In this document: in pieces, positions 15,092 through 23,852 of the stretch
Numbering within the stretch: position 1 is the first letter of the stretch
Layout: every line of letters begins with the position of its first letter
Source: Bacterioplanoides sp965219715
GTDB taxonomy: Bacteria > Pseudomonadota > Gammaproteobacteria > Pseudomonadales > Oceanobacteraceae
Direction of reading: 5' to 3'
Length of the DNA: 64,000 bases
Assembly: GCF_965219715.1 (NCBI RefSeq)
Contig: NZ_OZ244785.1
Location: forward strand, 4,154,001 to 4,218,000
The notes under the pieces: model-generated
What the model saw: only the letters and a program-made list of their open reading frames with translations
The model's database searches: none
What the model was told of the DNA's origin: nothing
Translations under genes and position numbers: made by a program

Positions 15092-16849
15092 ATGATAGAG
15101 TCAGCAGTAAACCTATCAGAAACCATTAATAATTTTGAAAACCTGAAAAAATATTTTATTGATAAAGTATTTGATAATGGCGATGTGGTTTTTTATCAGA
15201 ATGAACAAGCAACGGATTGTTATTACATCGAACAGGGCGTTGTTGTCTTACAATATTACGATGACGACCTGGGAATAATGGTCGATCTGAGTACTCATGA
15301 AGCGGGTGACGTTATTGGTGCAATCAGCATTATCAGCAACGAAACACGCTCTGTGACTGCGGTTGCGCGCACTCCGGTGAAAACCCGCTGCCTGACTCAG
15401 GACTGTATCGATAATATTTCTTTAAACGATACAGAAGCCCACAAAGAGTTTCTGGCTTTAGTCAATAACAGCCTGATCAAACGCTTCAAAAACAATCAAA
15501 GTCTGATAAAAAATGAAGCGGTATTGCGCACAAAGGTGCCCGCGGTTGATCAACAGATTGCTGCAGCCGTATCTGCACACGAAGAATTTATCAGCTGGCC
15601 GGAAGAAAAAGTTGATCAAATAATCGAAAAAATTTCTAAATTAATTTACGACAAGGCTGCTGAACTGGCGTTAAAAACCCGCGAAGAATCGGGTATGGGT
15701 GTTGTTGATCATAAAATGTTAAAAATTAAGCTGGGTTCATTAGATGTGGCTCAGTCATTAATTAATAAGCCGGGAAATGGTGTTCTTGAACTGGAAGCAA
15801 ATGGCGTTGAAAAGATGACGATGCCGGTTGGTGTGGTATTCGGCATGATTCCAATTACTAACCCGGTTGAAACCATTGTTTTCAAAACGCTGATTTCTTT
15901 GAAGTCCCGTAACGCAATTGTGATCAGCTCTCACCGTAAGGGCAGAAATGTTGGTGATTACACGGTGCAGTTAATTCGCAGTGTACTGAAAGAAGCCGGT
16001 GCTCCTGAAAACCTGGTGCAAACTCCTTTATTACCAGCTAATCGCAAAGTTACTCAGGCTTATATGAGTCATGATGACATCAGCATGATTCTCGCGACGG
16101 GTGGTCCATCGATGGTGAAAAGTGCCTATTCATCCGGTACACCGGCAATTGGTGTGGGTAAAGGCAATGCGCCGGTATGGATCTGTGATGACTGTGATGT
16201 TGCTGTTGCTGCAGAAAAAGTCATTAGCAGTAAGTCGTTCGATAATGGTGTGGTGTGTGGCAGTGAAAATAACCTGCTGGTCAACCAGGCTATTGTTGAT
16301 GAGTTTAAAGTACATGCAATCCAGCATGGTGCAGCCTTGTTAACCGCAGAAGAGAAAGAACGATTGCTGGAGATCGTATTCTCTGCCAATGGTCGTATTG
16401 CTCCGGAGTTTATTGGTCAGTCGGCAGAAGATATTTGTCTGGCGATTAACGTAGTGCGTGATTATGACATCAAGCTGATTGTTGCTGACGTTGCTGCTTA
16501 TGATTTTGAGTCACCGCTGGTACGGGAAAAGCTGGCGCCTGTGTTATCACTGGTGACCGTTAATTCCGAGCGCGAAGCTCTGGATCATGTTTATGAAATT
16601 CTGGAACTGGAAGGTAAAGGGCATACCGCTATTATCCACAGTCAGAACAAAGAGCGTATTAATGCCTTCAGTATTGTTGCTCAGGTTAGTCGGGTATTGG
16701 TTGCTACTGCCGGAACCCAGGGCTGTATCGGCGCTGAAAACGGCCTGAATTTATCCTGGACGTTAGGGTGCGGAACCTTAGGTGGTGGCTCAGTCAGCGA
16801 TAATGTCAGCTACCAGCATCTGCAAAACACTAAACGTATTGCCTACTGA
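15092..16849 (+). CDS. Cyclic-nucleotide-binding domain fused to CoA-acylating aldehyde dehydrogenase
   Basis: 585 residues in two parts. Residues about 17-120 form a cNMP-binding beta-barrel (GDVVFYQNEQATDCYYIEQGVVVLQ, then HEAGDVIGAISIISNETRSVTAVA). Residues about 150-585 match the acetaldehyde dehydrogenase half of AdhE and the PduP/EutE group. These make or use acyl-CoA with NAD: MPVGVVFGMIPITNPVETIVFKTLISLKSRN, ILATGGPSMVKSAYSSGTPAIGVGKGNAP, and catalytic Cys389 in DNGVVCGSE. The iron-alcohol-dehydrogenase half of AdhE is absent. The barrel's phosphate-binding arginine position cannot be assigned firmly, so the ligand is open. SD AAGGAAAG precedes the ATG. It diverges from two unknown genes. 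The fusion is unusual: enzymatic activity may be gated directly by a nucleotide. Confidence 0.9.
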   Translation: MIESAVNLSETINNFENLKKYFIDKVFDNGDVVFYQNEQATDCYYIEQGVVVLQYYDDDLGIMVDLSTHEAGDVIGAISIISNETRSVTAVARTPVKTRCLTQDCIDNISLNDTEAHKEFLALVNNSLIKRFKNNQSLIKNEAVLRTKVPAVDQQIAAAVSAHEEFISWPEEKVDQIIEKISKLIYDKAAELALKTREESGMGVVDHKMLKIKLGSLDVAQSLINKPGNGVLELEANGVEKMTMPVGVVFGMIPITNPVETIVFKTLISLKSRNAIVISSHRKGRNVGDYTVQLIRSVLKEAGAPENLVQTPLLPANRKVTQAYMSHDDISMILATGGPSMVKSAYSSGTPAIGVGKGNAPVWICDDCDVAVAAEKVISSKSFDNGVVCGSENNLLVNQAIVDEFKVHAIQHGAALLTAEEKERLLEIVFSANGRIAPEFIGQSAEDICLAINVVRDYDIKLIVADVAAYDFESPLVREKLAPVLSLVTVNSEREALDHVYEILELEGKGHTAIIHSQNKERINAFSIVAQVSRVLVATAGTQGCIGAENGLNLSWTLGCGTLGGGSVSDNVSYQHLQNTKRIAY

Positions 16850-16860
16850 CATCAGGTGTT

Positions 16861-16885
16861 CAGGCCAGGATTAATTCCTGGCCTG
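16861..16885. terminator. Hairpin between convergent genes
   Basis: CAGGCCAGGA pairs perfectly with TCCTGGCCTG around a 5-base loop, between the aldehyde dehydrogenase stop and the convergent GST gene, whose stop codon it overlaps. No T-run on either side, so efficiency is uncertain. Confidence 0.5.
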
Positions 16886-18025
16886 GCCAAATAATAAGGT
16901 TTTTAGTGATGGTTTGGCGGGCGGATTCGTCACCGGGTTACGCGGAAGAATCAGTTCCTGGGTTAAGCCGGATTCGATGACCTGTCTTTGAAGTTGCTTC
17001 TGTAATTCACTATTGCCAAACCAGCTTTCTAAACGTTGCTTCGCTGTATTGTCCAGCTTCGCATATTCCTGCTGTAGCACCTCTAAGCAATACACCCGGT
17101 AATGAGTGGTTTTGGTGTTCTTCAGCGTCAGGGTTTTTCCACGATAACTGAACTGTTTTTTATCTTGTTGCCAGGCCTGGGCGTTAGCGTGCAGATATGG
17201 AAGATAGTCTTCAGTAATACGCTTGAACAACGGCTGCCAAAATTCAGCAGCAGGTTCTGCCCATTGTTGTTGTGACGCCAGCTTATGAGGTTTGGCATTC
17301 CACAATCTGGCCGTCCATTCATAAGTATTTGGTGCCTGGCGGCGCATGACTTCGGCAGACACCGGGTCATTACCAAAGTGGCGGAACATTGAAGCAAAGA
17401 AGCCAAAGTCAGCCGCAGAAGGATGACTGCCCATTAAATACGGCTGTTGTTCTAGTAGCGGTTCGAGAAATTCAAATTCACGGAATAACATATCGCGAAC
17501 GGTATCAGCGTTCGATTTATCCACACCATCATGCCACAACCATTCATGGAGCTGGCGAAAACCAAAATACCAGCCGACCGGGCGGGCAATAAAACGATTA
17601 AATAAGCTGTTGCCTAAACCCCAGCCAACGGATAAGCGCGACGCTTTAGGTACCCAGCGCCACCACATGGCCGGGCGCCATAACCATTCGTCACCATAGT
17701 CTTCCAGCAGCAGCGTTAAAAAACGAAGTGCCGGGTCCTGCGGTAATATCGGAACTTGTGGATAACGAGTTTCGAACCACTGCATCATCGGCGTACTGTC
17801 GTATAGCCACAGGTTGTCGTGGGTCTTAATTGCCGGAACTTTTTTAACCCCGGTTGCGTGGGCTATTTCATTAAGGTTGAAATAGTCGATATCCTGAGCC
17901 TGATGGGGAATCCCCTTGTATTTCAGGTAGGCTTCGATTTTCCCGGAAAAATAGGAAATATCCGATTTATACAATAAATACGGGGAATGGCCATCGGTGA
18001 GTTCTTTTTGATTATTGTTATTCAT
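16871..18025 (-). CDS. Glutathione S-transferase family protein, extended
   Basis: 384 residues, longer than the usual 200-230. The N-terminal thioredoxin-fold domain (about 15-95) reads YLLYKSDISYFSGKIEAYLKYKGI, VKKVPAIKTHDNLWLYDSTPMMQWFE, with the cis-Pro (VPAI) and the Asp-Ser/Thr glutathione-binding pair. A helical C-terminal domain follows, with DFGFFASMFRHFGNDP in the position of the GST hydrophobic-core motif. The extra 120 C-terminal residues have no fold I recognise. It is followed downstream by nothing on this strand and preceded, 8 bases away, by the TraB/GumN gene, with which it probably forms an operon. The substrate is unknown. Confidence 0.85.
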   Translation of the reverse strand: MNNNNQKELTDGHSPYLLYKSDISYFSGKIEAYLKYKGIPHQAQDIDYFNLNEIAHATGVKKVPAIKTHDNLWLYDSTPMMQWFETRYPQVPILPQDPALRFLTLLLEDYGDEWLWRPAMWWRWVPKASRLSVGWGLGNSLFNRFIARPVGWYFGFRQLHEWLWHDGVDKSNADTVRDMLFREFEFLEPLLEQQPYLMGSHPSAADFGFFASMFRHFGNDPVSAEVMRRQAPNTYEWTARLWNAKPHKLASQQQWAEPAAEFWQPLFKRITEDYLPYLHANAQAWQQDKKQFSYRGKTLTLKNTKTTHYRVYCLEVLQQEYAKLDNTAKQRLESWFGNSELQKQLQRQVIESGLTQELILPRNPVTNPPAKPSLKTLLFGQARN

Positions 18026-18033
18026 ACTGCTGC

Positions 18034-18891
18034 TTATTGTAATTGTTCGATCTGGTAATTCTGCCGGGCCAGCATACTGAGTAAGCCATCTTTGCCAGCC
18101 AGGTGTAACGCACCCACTAAGACAAACTTGGCTTCAGGGTGATTAATCAGATTTTTGATGCGTGGCATCCAATTGTTATTACGTTCAACCAACAGACTTT
18201 GATAAATTGCAGGGTAGTCCGTCAGCATGGGTGCATTACCGAGCTTATTGAGCTTCTCTTCATTTCCTGTACGCCAGGCATCGCGCATACCATTCATCAT
18301 AACTTCCAGCTCCTGCGCATCGGCCAGAGTTTGTTCGATCAGATTGTCTTCATTGCCCTGCGCCATGTTCGCCAGATATTGAATCTGGCTCTGCATGCTC
18401 TCCAGCTGACTGGTTAACTTGCCGTCGGTTTTTGCCTTTTTATAAAAGTAGCTGTCGACGCCTTCAGCAGTCAGGCCATATTTTTGCAATTCTTGTACGG
18501 TAATAATCAGAGTAATAAATTGTGGTTTAAAGGCCATAAATTGTTGCATATCGATATCATTCAGCATGCAGTAATTCTTTAATTTACGAAATGCCTCCGC
18601 TGACAGGCTGGATTTTAATGTCTGGCCTTCGGGTAACAAAAACGCTTCTTGAAATTGTTGCTGAAACTCAGCCGTTTCCAACTTGCCAATATCGGTTTCA
18701 AACACCAGCCAGTTCACTTTCTCATAAGCTTGCTCAAACTCTTTTGGCAGTGGGTAATCTTCTTCTTTTAATAAGTGAAAGGTGCCGCCAAGATAAATAT
18801 GGTTGGCTCCTTTGCTGACTTTCCATACAAAGGATTCTGCATGAGCAGTAAGAGCGGCAAGTAACGGGAGGAGGCAGAGTAAATAACGCAT
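18034..18891 (-). CDS. TraB/GumN family protein
   Basis: A secreted 285-residue protein with signal peptide MRYLLCLLPLLAALTAHAES. Family motifs are WKVSKGANHIYLGGTFHLL near the start (GTxH, likely metal or catalytic His) and KFVLVGALHLAGKDGLLSML near the end, the paired GxxH motif. TraB/GumN proteins resemble the Tiki metalloprotease fold; the bacterial substrate is unknown. The ATG at 18891 is chosen because the longer frame opens with TTG inside the metG terminator and would place non-signal residues before the signal peptide. Co-transcribed with the GST gene downstream. Confidence 0.9.
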   Translation of the reverse strand: MRYLLCLLPLLAALTAHAESFVWKVSKGANHIYLGGTFHLLKEEDYPLPKEFEQAYEKVNWLVFETDIGKLETAEFQQQFQEAFLLPEGQTLKSSLSAEAFRKLKNYCMLNDIDMQQFMAFKPQFITLIITVQELQKYGLTAEGVDSYFYKKAKTDGKLTSQLESMQSQIQYLANMAQGNEDNLIEQTLADAQELEVMMNGMRDAWRTGNEEKLNKLGNAPMLTDYPAIYQSLLVERNNNWMPRIKNLINHPEAKFVLVGALHLAGKDGLLSMLARQNYQIEQLQ

Positions 18892-18913
18892 TGCAGGAAA
18901 CCACAGCTTAAAC

Positions 18914-18950
18914 AAAAAAACGCCCGAACAGCATACTGTTCGGGCGTTTT
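18914..18950 (-). terminator. Rho-independent terminator of metG
   Basis: A perfect 15-bp stem (18917-18931 with 18936-18950, core ACGCCCGAACAG) and a 4-base loop, followed on the minus strand by seven T. It lies between the metG region and the TraB/GumN start. Confidence 0.9.
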
Positions 18951-19009
18951 GATGTCACTGCTTCTACCCCTTTAGGGGAGGTAGAAAGCTTGTAATGGAT
19001 GTTTTTCAA

Positions 19010-19085
19010 AAGCAGCAACAGGATGTTGCGGGCCCGGCGCAGGCACATGGATGTGCCTTACGGCGGGTGCGGCTGAAAAATATCC
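19010..19085 (+). repeat. Dispersed multi-hairpin repeat, copy 1
   Basis: Contains AGCAGCAACAGGATGTTGCGG, with hairpin GCAACA-GGA-TGTTGC at 19015-19029. Next comes hairpin AGGCACAT-GG-ATGTGCCT at 19041-19058, then GCGGCTGAAAA. A second copy lies at 22752-22836 in reverse orientation, sharing the first hairpin exactly and the second with compensating changes (GGTACA/TGTACC). Located between the metG stop and its terminator. Confidence 0.75.
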
Positions 19086-19107
19086 TTTGCAGGCTTCTGT
19101 GGATTCC

Positions 19108-21225
19108 TTAGAGAATTCGCATTCCTGGCTTAGCACCTTCATCCGGTTCCAACAGCCAGATATCTTTTCCACCCGGGCCCGCTGCCAGCACCATACCTTC
19201 AGACATGCCAAACTTCATCTTACGTGGGGCCAGGTTAGCAATCATCACGGTCAGGCTGCCAATCAGGTCTTCCGGTGCGTAAGCGGACTTGATGCCAGAG
19301 AAAACGTTACGCACGTCGCCATTACCAATATCGAGCGTCAGCTGTAATAACTTATCGGCGCCTTCAACGTGTTGTGCATTGACGATTTTAGCGACACGTA
19401 AATCAACTTTTGCGAAATCATCGAACTGGATTTCCGGCGCGATCACTTCGTTGCCGTCTTCACGCAGCTCAGGGCCTTTTTTCTTGGCCTTTTTCTCTTT
19501 TTTCGCAGGCTTCTTCTCAGCCGCTTTAGCTTCAGTTTTCGCCGGTGCTTCGCCGTTTTCTTTGGCCAGCTCTTCTTTGGTTTCTTCCAGAATGGCTTCT
19601 ACTTTGGCCATTTCAGCGCGGCCCAGCATTGGCTTAAATTTGTTGATCTCGTGACCCACCAAAATGGTGCTGCGTGCATCCCAATCCAGAGATTCCAGGT
19701 TCAGGAAGGCTTTGGTTTTTTCTGCGATTTCCGGCAGAACAGGCGCCAGGTAGGTAATCAGCTGACGGAACAGGTTGATGGCAACGGAGCAAACTTCCAG
19801 CACTTCCTGCTCGCGGCCTTCTTCTTTGTTCATTGCCCACGGGGCTTTTTCCTGAATGTATTCGTTGGCACGATCCGCCAGCGTCATGATCTCTTTCATA
19901 GCTTTGCCGAATTCACGCTGCTCGTACAGTTCAGCAATAACGTCACCGCGATCGATAAAGCTTTGAACCATGTCCTGTTCAACGCAGTTGTCGCTTAATT
20001 TGCCGCCAGACTTTTTAACGAAGTTGGCGGTACGGCTGGCGATATTCACCAGCTTGTTCACCAGGTCAGTGTTAACACGCTGTACGAAATCTTCCAGGTT
20101 CAGATCAAAGTCATCAACGCTGGCGCCCAGTTTTGCTGCGAAGTAATAACGCAGGTAGGTTGGGCTTAAATGGTTCAGGAAGGTACGTGCCTTAATAAAG
20201 GTGCCACGTGACTTCGACATCTTCGCACCGTTTACCGTGACAAAACCGTGAGCGTTAACCGCAGTCGGAGTACGGTATTCTGCCGCGGTCAGCATCGATG
20301 GCCAGAACAGCGCGTGGAAGTTGATGATGTCTTTACCGATGAAGTGGTAAACCTCGGTTTCTGAACCTGGCTTCCAGTATTCGTCGAAGTCTAAATCGTC
20401 ACGACGCTCACACAGGTTTTTGAAGCTGGCCATGTAGCCAATCGGTGCATCCAGCCACACATAGAAGTATTTGCCTGGCGCATCCGGAATCTCAAAGCCG
20501 AAGTAAGGTGCATCACGGCTGATATCCCATTCCTGCAGACCAGCATCCAGCCACTCAGCCAGCTTGTTAGCCACTTCGTCTTGTAAGGTGCCGGAACGAG
20601 TCCACTCTTTCAGGAAGCCGTCGAAGTCCGGCAGTTTAAAGAAGTAGTGCTCAGATTCTTTTTCAACCGGTGTTGCACCAGAGATGGTGGAGAACGGGTT
20701 CTTCAGGTCTGCCGGGCTGTAGGTCGCACCACAGCTTTCGCAGTTATCGCCGTACTGATCTTCAGTGCCACATTTCGGGCATTCGCCTTTGACATAACGG
20801 TCTGCCAGGAACAGCTCTTTCTTTGGATCGTACAGCTGCTTGATCTTGCGAACGTTGATATGACCTTTGTCGCGACAAGCTTTGTAGATAGCAGCGCTCA
20901 GCTCGCGGTTTTCTTCCGAATGCGTTGAATGGAAGTTGTCGAAGGCGATCTGGAAATCGGCAAAGTCGGTTTCGTGTTCGGCTTTTACTTTGGCGATCTG
21001 CTCTTCCGGGCTGATGCCTTCTTTTTCTGCACGCAACATAATCGCAGTACCGTGGGCATCGTCAGCGCAGACGTATGTACACTGGTTGCCACGGGATTTC
21101 TGGAAGCGAACCCAGATATCAGTTTGGATATATTCCAGCAAATGGCCCAGGTGAATAGAGCCGTTGGCGTACGGCAGGGCACTGGTAACCAGAATTTTGC
21201 GGTTGTTGCTTGATTGATCTGTCAT
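19108..21225 (-). CDS. metG: Methionyl-tRNA synthetase
   Basis: Charges initiator and elongator tRNA-Met. 705 residues with the class I core: PYANGSIHLGH (HIGH motif, near residue 25), a zinc knuckle CPKCG...CESCG, and KMSKSRG near residue 335. The anticodon-binding helical domain follows. A C-terminal EMAP/Trbp111-like tRNA-binding dimerisation domain (about 600-705) begins IQFDDFAKVDLRVAKIVNAQHVEGADKL. A Lys/Ala/Glu-rich linker (around 565-595) joins them. The ATG at 21225 (MTDQSSNNRKILVTSALPYANG) is preferred over the frame opening at 21264 because the family starts close to the Rossmann strand. Confidence 0.97.
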   Translation of the reverse strand: MTDQSSNNRKILVTSALPYANGSIHLGHLLEYIQTDIWVRFQKSRGNQCTYVCADDAHGTAIMLRAEKEGISPEEQIAKVKAEHETDFADFQIAFDNFHSTHSEENRELSAAIYKACRDKGHINVRKIKQLYDPKKELFLADRYVKGECPKCGTEDQYGDNCESCGATYSPADLKNPFSTISGATPVEKESEHYFFKLPDFDGFLKEWTRSGTLQDEVANKLAEWLDAGLQEWDISRDAPYFGFEIPDAPGKYFYVWLDAPIGYMASFKNLCERRDDLDFDEYWKPGSETEVYHFIGKDIINFHALFWPSMLTAAEYRTPTAVNAHGFVTVNGAKMSKSRGTFIKARTFLNHLSPTYLRYYFAAKLGASVDDFDLNLEDFVQRVNTDLVNKLVNIASRTANFVKKSGGKLSDNCVEQDMVQSFIDRGDVIAELYEQREFGKAMKEIMTLADRANEYIQEKAPWAMNKEEGREQEVLEVCSVAINLFRQLITYLAPVLPEIAEKTKAFLNLESLDWDARSTILVGHEINKFKPMLGRAEMAKVEAILEETKEELAKENGEAPAKTEAKAAEKKPAKKEKKAKKKGPELREDGNEVIAPEIQFDDFAKVDLRVAKIVNAQHVEGADKLLQLTLDIGNGDVRNVFSGIKSAYAPEDLIGSLTVMIANLAPRKMKFGMSEGMVLAAGPGGKDIWLLEPDEGAKPGMRIL

Positions 21226-21289
21226 GAGACTCGTATCTATGCGCTGAAAAAGAAAGGGCGACATTGTACGAGGGGGAGTGGTTGCAGTT

Positions 21290-21336
21290 CAACCGGAGTT
21301 CCTGTGGTTATTATGTAACGGTCGGAACTCCGGTTG
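21290..21336. repeat. 13-bp inverted repeat between corC-like gene and metG
   Basis: CAACCGGAGTTCC (21290-21302) is perfectly complementary to 21324-21336 with a 21-base loop. It follows the stop of the CNNM gene by 7 bases on the minus strand. There is no T-run; it may mark the transcript end or protect it. Confidence 0.55.
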
Positions 21337-21343
21337 TTGGAGG

Positions 21344-22636
21344 TCAGTCGTCGGCTTTGGGTTTGCTGCCAGGCACCAAGGTAACCCGCACCACTTTAAT
21401 GGTGTTGTCTTTAACCTGCAGGGTTTCGAAGCGATAGTTGTCGATCTGCACACACACCGGGCTTTCCGGAATATGCTCCATCGTTTCAACTAACATGCCG
21501 CTGATGGTTTTTGGGCCATCGGTGGGTAGTGACCAGACCATGGTTTTGTTGACGTCGCGAACAAACGCGGTGCCATCAACAATAAAGGAACCATCCTTCA
21601 TCGGTTTAACATCCGGAGAGCTGGCAGTGGCAACGTCGGTGGTGAACTCACCAACAATTTCTTCCAGGATGTCTTCCAGTGTACAGATGCCCTGAACATC
21701 GCCGTATTCATTGACTACCAGAGCCATGCGACGCTGGTTTTTCTGAAAGTTAAACAACTGGGTATGCAGTGGCGTACTTTCCGGAATGAAGTAAGGCTCA
21801 CGCACAACACTTTCCAGTTCTTCTTTCATATATCCGCCGGATGCGAGGAAGCGGCTGATATTACGGGTATGCAGAATGCCCACTACTTCATTCAGCTCAC
21901 TGCGATACACCGGGATACGGGTATGCTGAGTGCCTTCCAGTTGCTTACGAATGGTGTCGAGATCTTCATCCAGATCGATGCCATAGACTTCGTTACGCGG
22001 CACCATGATGTCATTTACCATCATCTTTTCCATGTCCAGAATGCTCAGTAGCATGTGCTGGTGGCGTTGCGGAATCATGGAGCCAGCTTCACGTACCACA
22101 GTGCGCAGTTCTTCGGTGGATAAGTTGTCTGGCGTAGGGTTATTCACATCAACCCGGCCAAGCTTCAGTAATGCATTGGCAATGGTGTTTACGAACCAGA
22201 CAAAGGGGTAAAGAATCCACTGCAAACCTGCCAGAATCGGAGACGCAGGGAAGGCAATTTTTTCTGGCGCAATGGCTGCCAGAGTTTTCGGTGTCAGTTC
22301 GGCAAAAATCAGAACGACCAGGGTAAACAGAATGGTATTTACAAACACCGCCAGATCCGGGTTATCCGGCCACAAACGCTGGCTGATAATAGTTGCTAGT
22401 GCCGCAGCGGCGAAGTTAACCAGGTTATTACCGGTAAGAATGGTGCCTATCAGGCGGTCGGGTTTTTCCAGTAACTTGGAGGCACGTTTGGCACCTTTGT
22501 GGTCATTCTTTGCCAGATGGCGCAGCCGATAGCGGTTGAGCGACATCATGCCGGTTTCAGAGCTGGAGAAAAATCCTGAGAAAACAAGGAGAAGAGCCAG
22601 TATGCCGAAAAGCACACTTAAGGGAACGTCGTTCAA
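21344..22636 (-). CDS. CNNM/CorC-type membrane protein with CBS pair
   Basis: 430 residues. The N-terminal CNNM (DUF21) domain has three to four TM helices, with FSGFFSSSETGMMSLNRYRLRHLA as its signature. It is followed by two CBS domains (about 200-330; IMVPRNEVYGIDLDEDL, GILHTRNISRFL, ALVVNEYGDVQGICTLEDILEEIVGE). The CorC/HlyC C-terminal domain (about 345-425; DGSFIVDGTAFVRDVN) follows. CNNM proteins are Mg2+ exporters or transport-associated proteins. Its place beside ypjD and ffh matches E. coli yfjD (corB), so it is probably that orthologue. It may be co-transcribed with ypjD, although a dispersed repeat separates them. Confidence 0.92.
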   Translation of the reverse strand: MNDVPLSVLFGILALLLVFSGFFSSSETGMMSLNRYRLRHLAKNDHKGAKRASKLLEKPDRLIGTILTGNNLVNFAAAALATIISQRLWPDNPDLAVFVNTILFTLVVLIFAELTPKTLAAIAPEKIAFPASPILAGLQWILYPFVWFVNTIANALLKLGRVDVNNPTPDNLSTEELRTVVREAGSMIPQRHQHMLLSILDMEKMMVNDIMVPRNEVYGIDLDEDLDTIRKQLEGTQHTRIPVYRSELNEVVGILHTRNISRFLASGGYMKEELESVVREPYFIPESTPLHTQLFNFQKNQRRMALVVNEYGDVQGICTLEDILEEIVGEFTTDVATASSPDVKPMKDGSFIVDGTAFVRDVNKTMVWSLPTDGPKTISGMLVETMEHIPESPVCVQIDNYRFETLQVKDNTIKVVRVTLVPGSKPKADD

Positions 22637-22751
22637 GACGGGGTCCTGTCGTTATGGAGTGGTTGTAAAAAAGGGTTACTGATATGTGCCCATCATAGGC
22701 AGGAGCGGTGTGGTGTCAATGGCCTGGGATAATTCACAGGGCAGCACTTCA

Positions 22752-22836
22752 AAGAAACCTTACTTTTCAGCCGCCGCTCAGAAGGTACATCCCTGTACCT
22801 GCTGAGCTACCGCAACATCCTGTTGCTGCTTTGCAA
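22752..22836 (-). repeat. Dispersed multi-hairpin repeat, copy 2
   Basis: Reverse-orientation copy of the element at 19010-19085. Hairpins: AGGTACA-TCCC-TGTACCT at 22783-22800, extended by GCTCAG/CTGAGC arms at 22776 and 22802; and GCAACA-TCC-TGTTGC at 22812-22826. The compensating base changes in the second hairpin relative to copy 1 suggest that the RNA or cruciform structure is what is preserved. Confidence 0.75.
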
Positions 22837-22856
22837 AGCAAGGAATCTTTTTCGTT

Positions 22857-23657
22857 TCAGCCCTTACCCAGCAGGACTTCTACAACAAACTTTGAACCAA
22901 AGTACGACAGAATCAGGAAGCCGGTACCAATAATGGTCCAGCGACTTGCAGTGACACCTCGCCAGCCAAACTGATAACGACCAAACAGCAAGGTCGCGAA
23001 CACCAACCAGCCAATCACTGCAAACGCGACTTTGTGAATCAGAAACTGGGCTTTCAGGTCGATGACGCTGGGCATGCCAATAACAAAGGCGGCAGTCAGC
23101 AGAATCATGCCGAGCCAGATCATTTCAAACAGCAGCAGATCCATAGTTTGTAGCGGCGGCAGGTTCTGCACTAAGCCACGGAAATGATGTTTCTTCAGAC
23201 TCTGGTCTTGCAGGTAAAGCAATACTGATTGCACCGCAGCAATGGTGAAAACACTGTACGCCAGAATGGCTAATAAGATGTGCCAGGCCAGACCGTAGCT
23301 GACTTTATCCAGAGGCACTTGCTGATCGGACAGCGAGGCTGACAACAAAATAATGGCAGCCATTGGCAATAAACCAATCAGCAGGTTATCGATGGGTTTG
23401 CGCCAGCTTGAGAACAGCAATAGCAGAGTGATTACCCAGCTGATCAGCGAGCCGACTTCAAAGAAAGCAAAATTAATGTGCTGGCCAACCAGCATATCGG
23501 TACCGAGATAGCCAAGGTGCAGCAGCGCAGCAACCATTGCCGCGGCCAGTACCAGACCACGATTGGCTGGCTGTTTACCACTAACGGTTAACCATTGACG
23601 AAAGGCGCTGAACAAATAAAACGCGGCGGCGGGCAGCGCCAGGGCAAGTCCTGACAT
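22857..23657 (-). CDS. ypjD: CcsA-like inner-membrane protein, YpjD orthologue
   Basis: 266 residues with about eight hydrophobic helices in the cytochrome c assembly (CcsA/CcmC/CcmF) superfamily. WHILLAILAYSVFTIAAVQSVLLYLQ carries the superfamily His and helix; HHFRGLVQNLPPLQTMDLLLFEMIWLGMI follows; HKVAFAVIGWLVFATLLFGRYQFGWRG includes another conserved His. The tryptophan-rich WWD heme-handling motif of true CcsA is not evident. In E. coli ypjD sits between ffh and yfjD exactly as here. Biochemical function is not established. Confidence 0.9.
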   Translation of the reverse strand: MSGLALALPAAAFYLFSAFRQWLTVSGKQPANRGLVLAAAMVAALLHLGYLGTDMLVGQHINFAFFEVGSLISWVITLLLLFSSWRKPIDNLLIGLLPMAAIILLSASLSDQQVPLDKVSYGLAWHILLAILAYSVFTIAAVQSVLLYLQDQSLKKHHFRGLVQNLPPLQTMDLLLFEMIWLGMILLTAAFVIGMPSVIDLKAQFLIHKVAFAVIGWLVFATLLFGRYQFGWRGVTASRWTIIGTGFLILSYFGSKFVVEVLLGKG

Positions 23658-23787
23658 ATCACTTCCTCATGGCTTCGTTCAGATGAACAGATTGAACAGA
23701 ACGAAGGTGTACAGGCTAAAGCAACGGAGTGTCGCACTTTTTATATTTGAAATCATCACCTTGTCGCGCTTTTTCATAGCCTGACTG

Positions 23788-23817
23788 TTGGGGATCAAGG
23801 CAGGCTCGGGCTATACT
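23788..23817 (+). promoter_or_regulatory. Candidate promoter of ffh
   Basis: TTGGGG (23788-23793), 18-base spacer, TATACT (23812-23817), 36 bases upstream of the ffh start. The -10 is good, the -35 poor. Confidence 0.35.
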
Positions 23818-23852
23818 GGCGGCAATTTTTATCTGTATTTGAGTCATCGACG

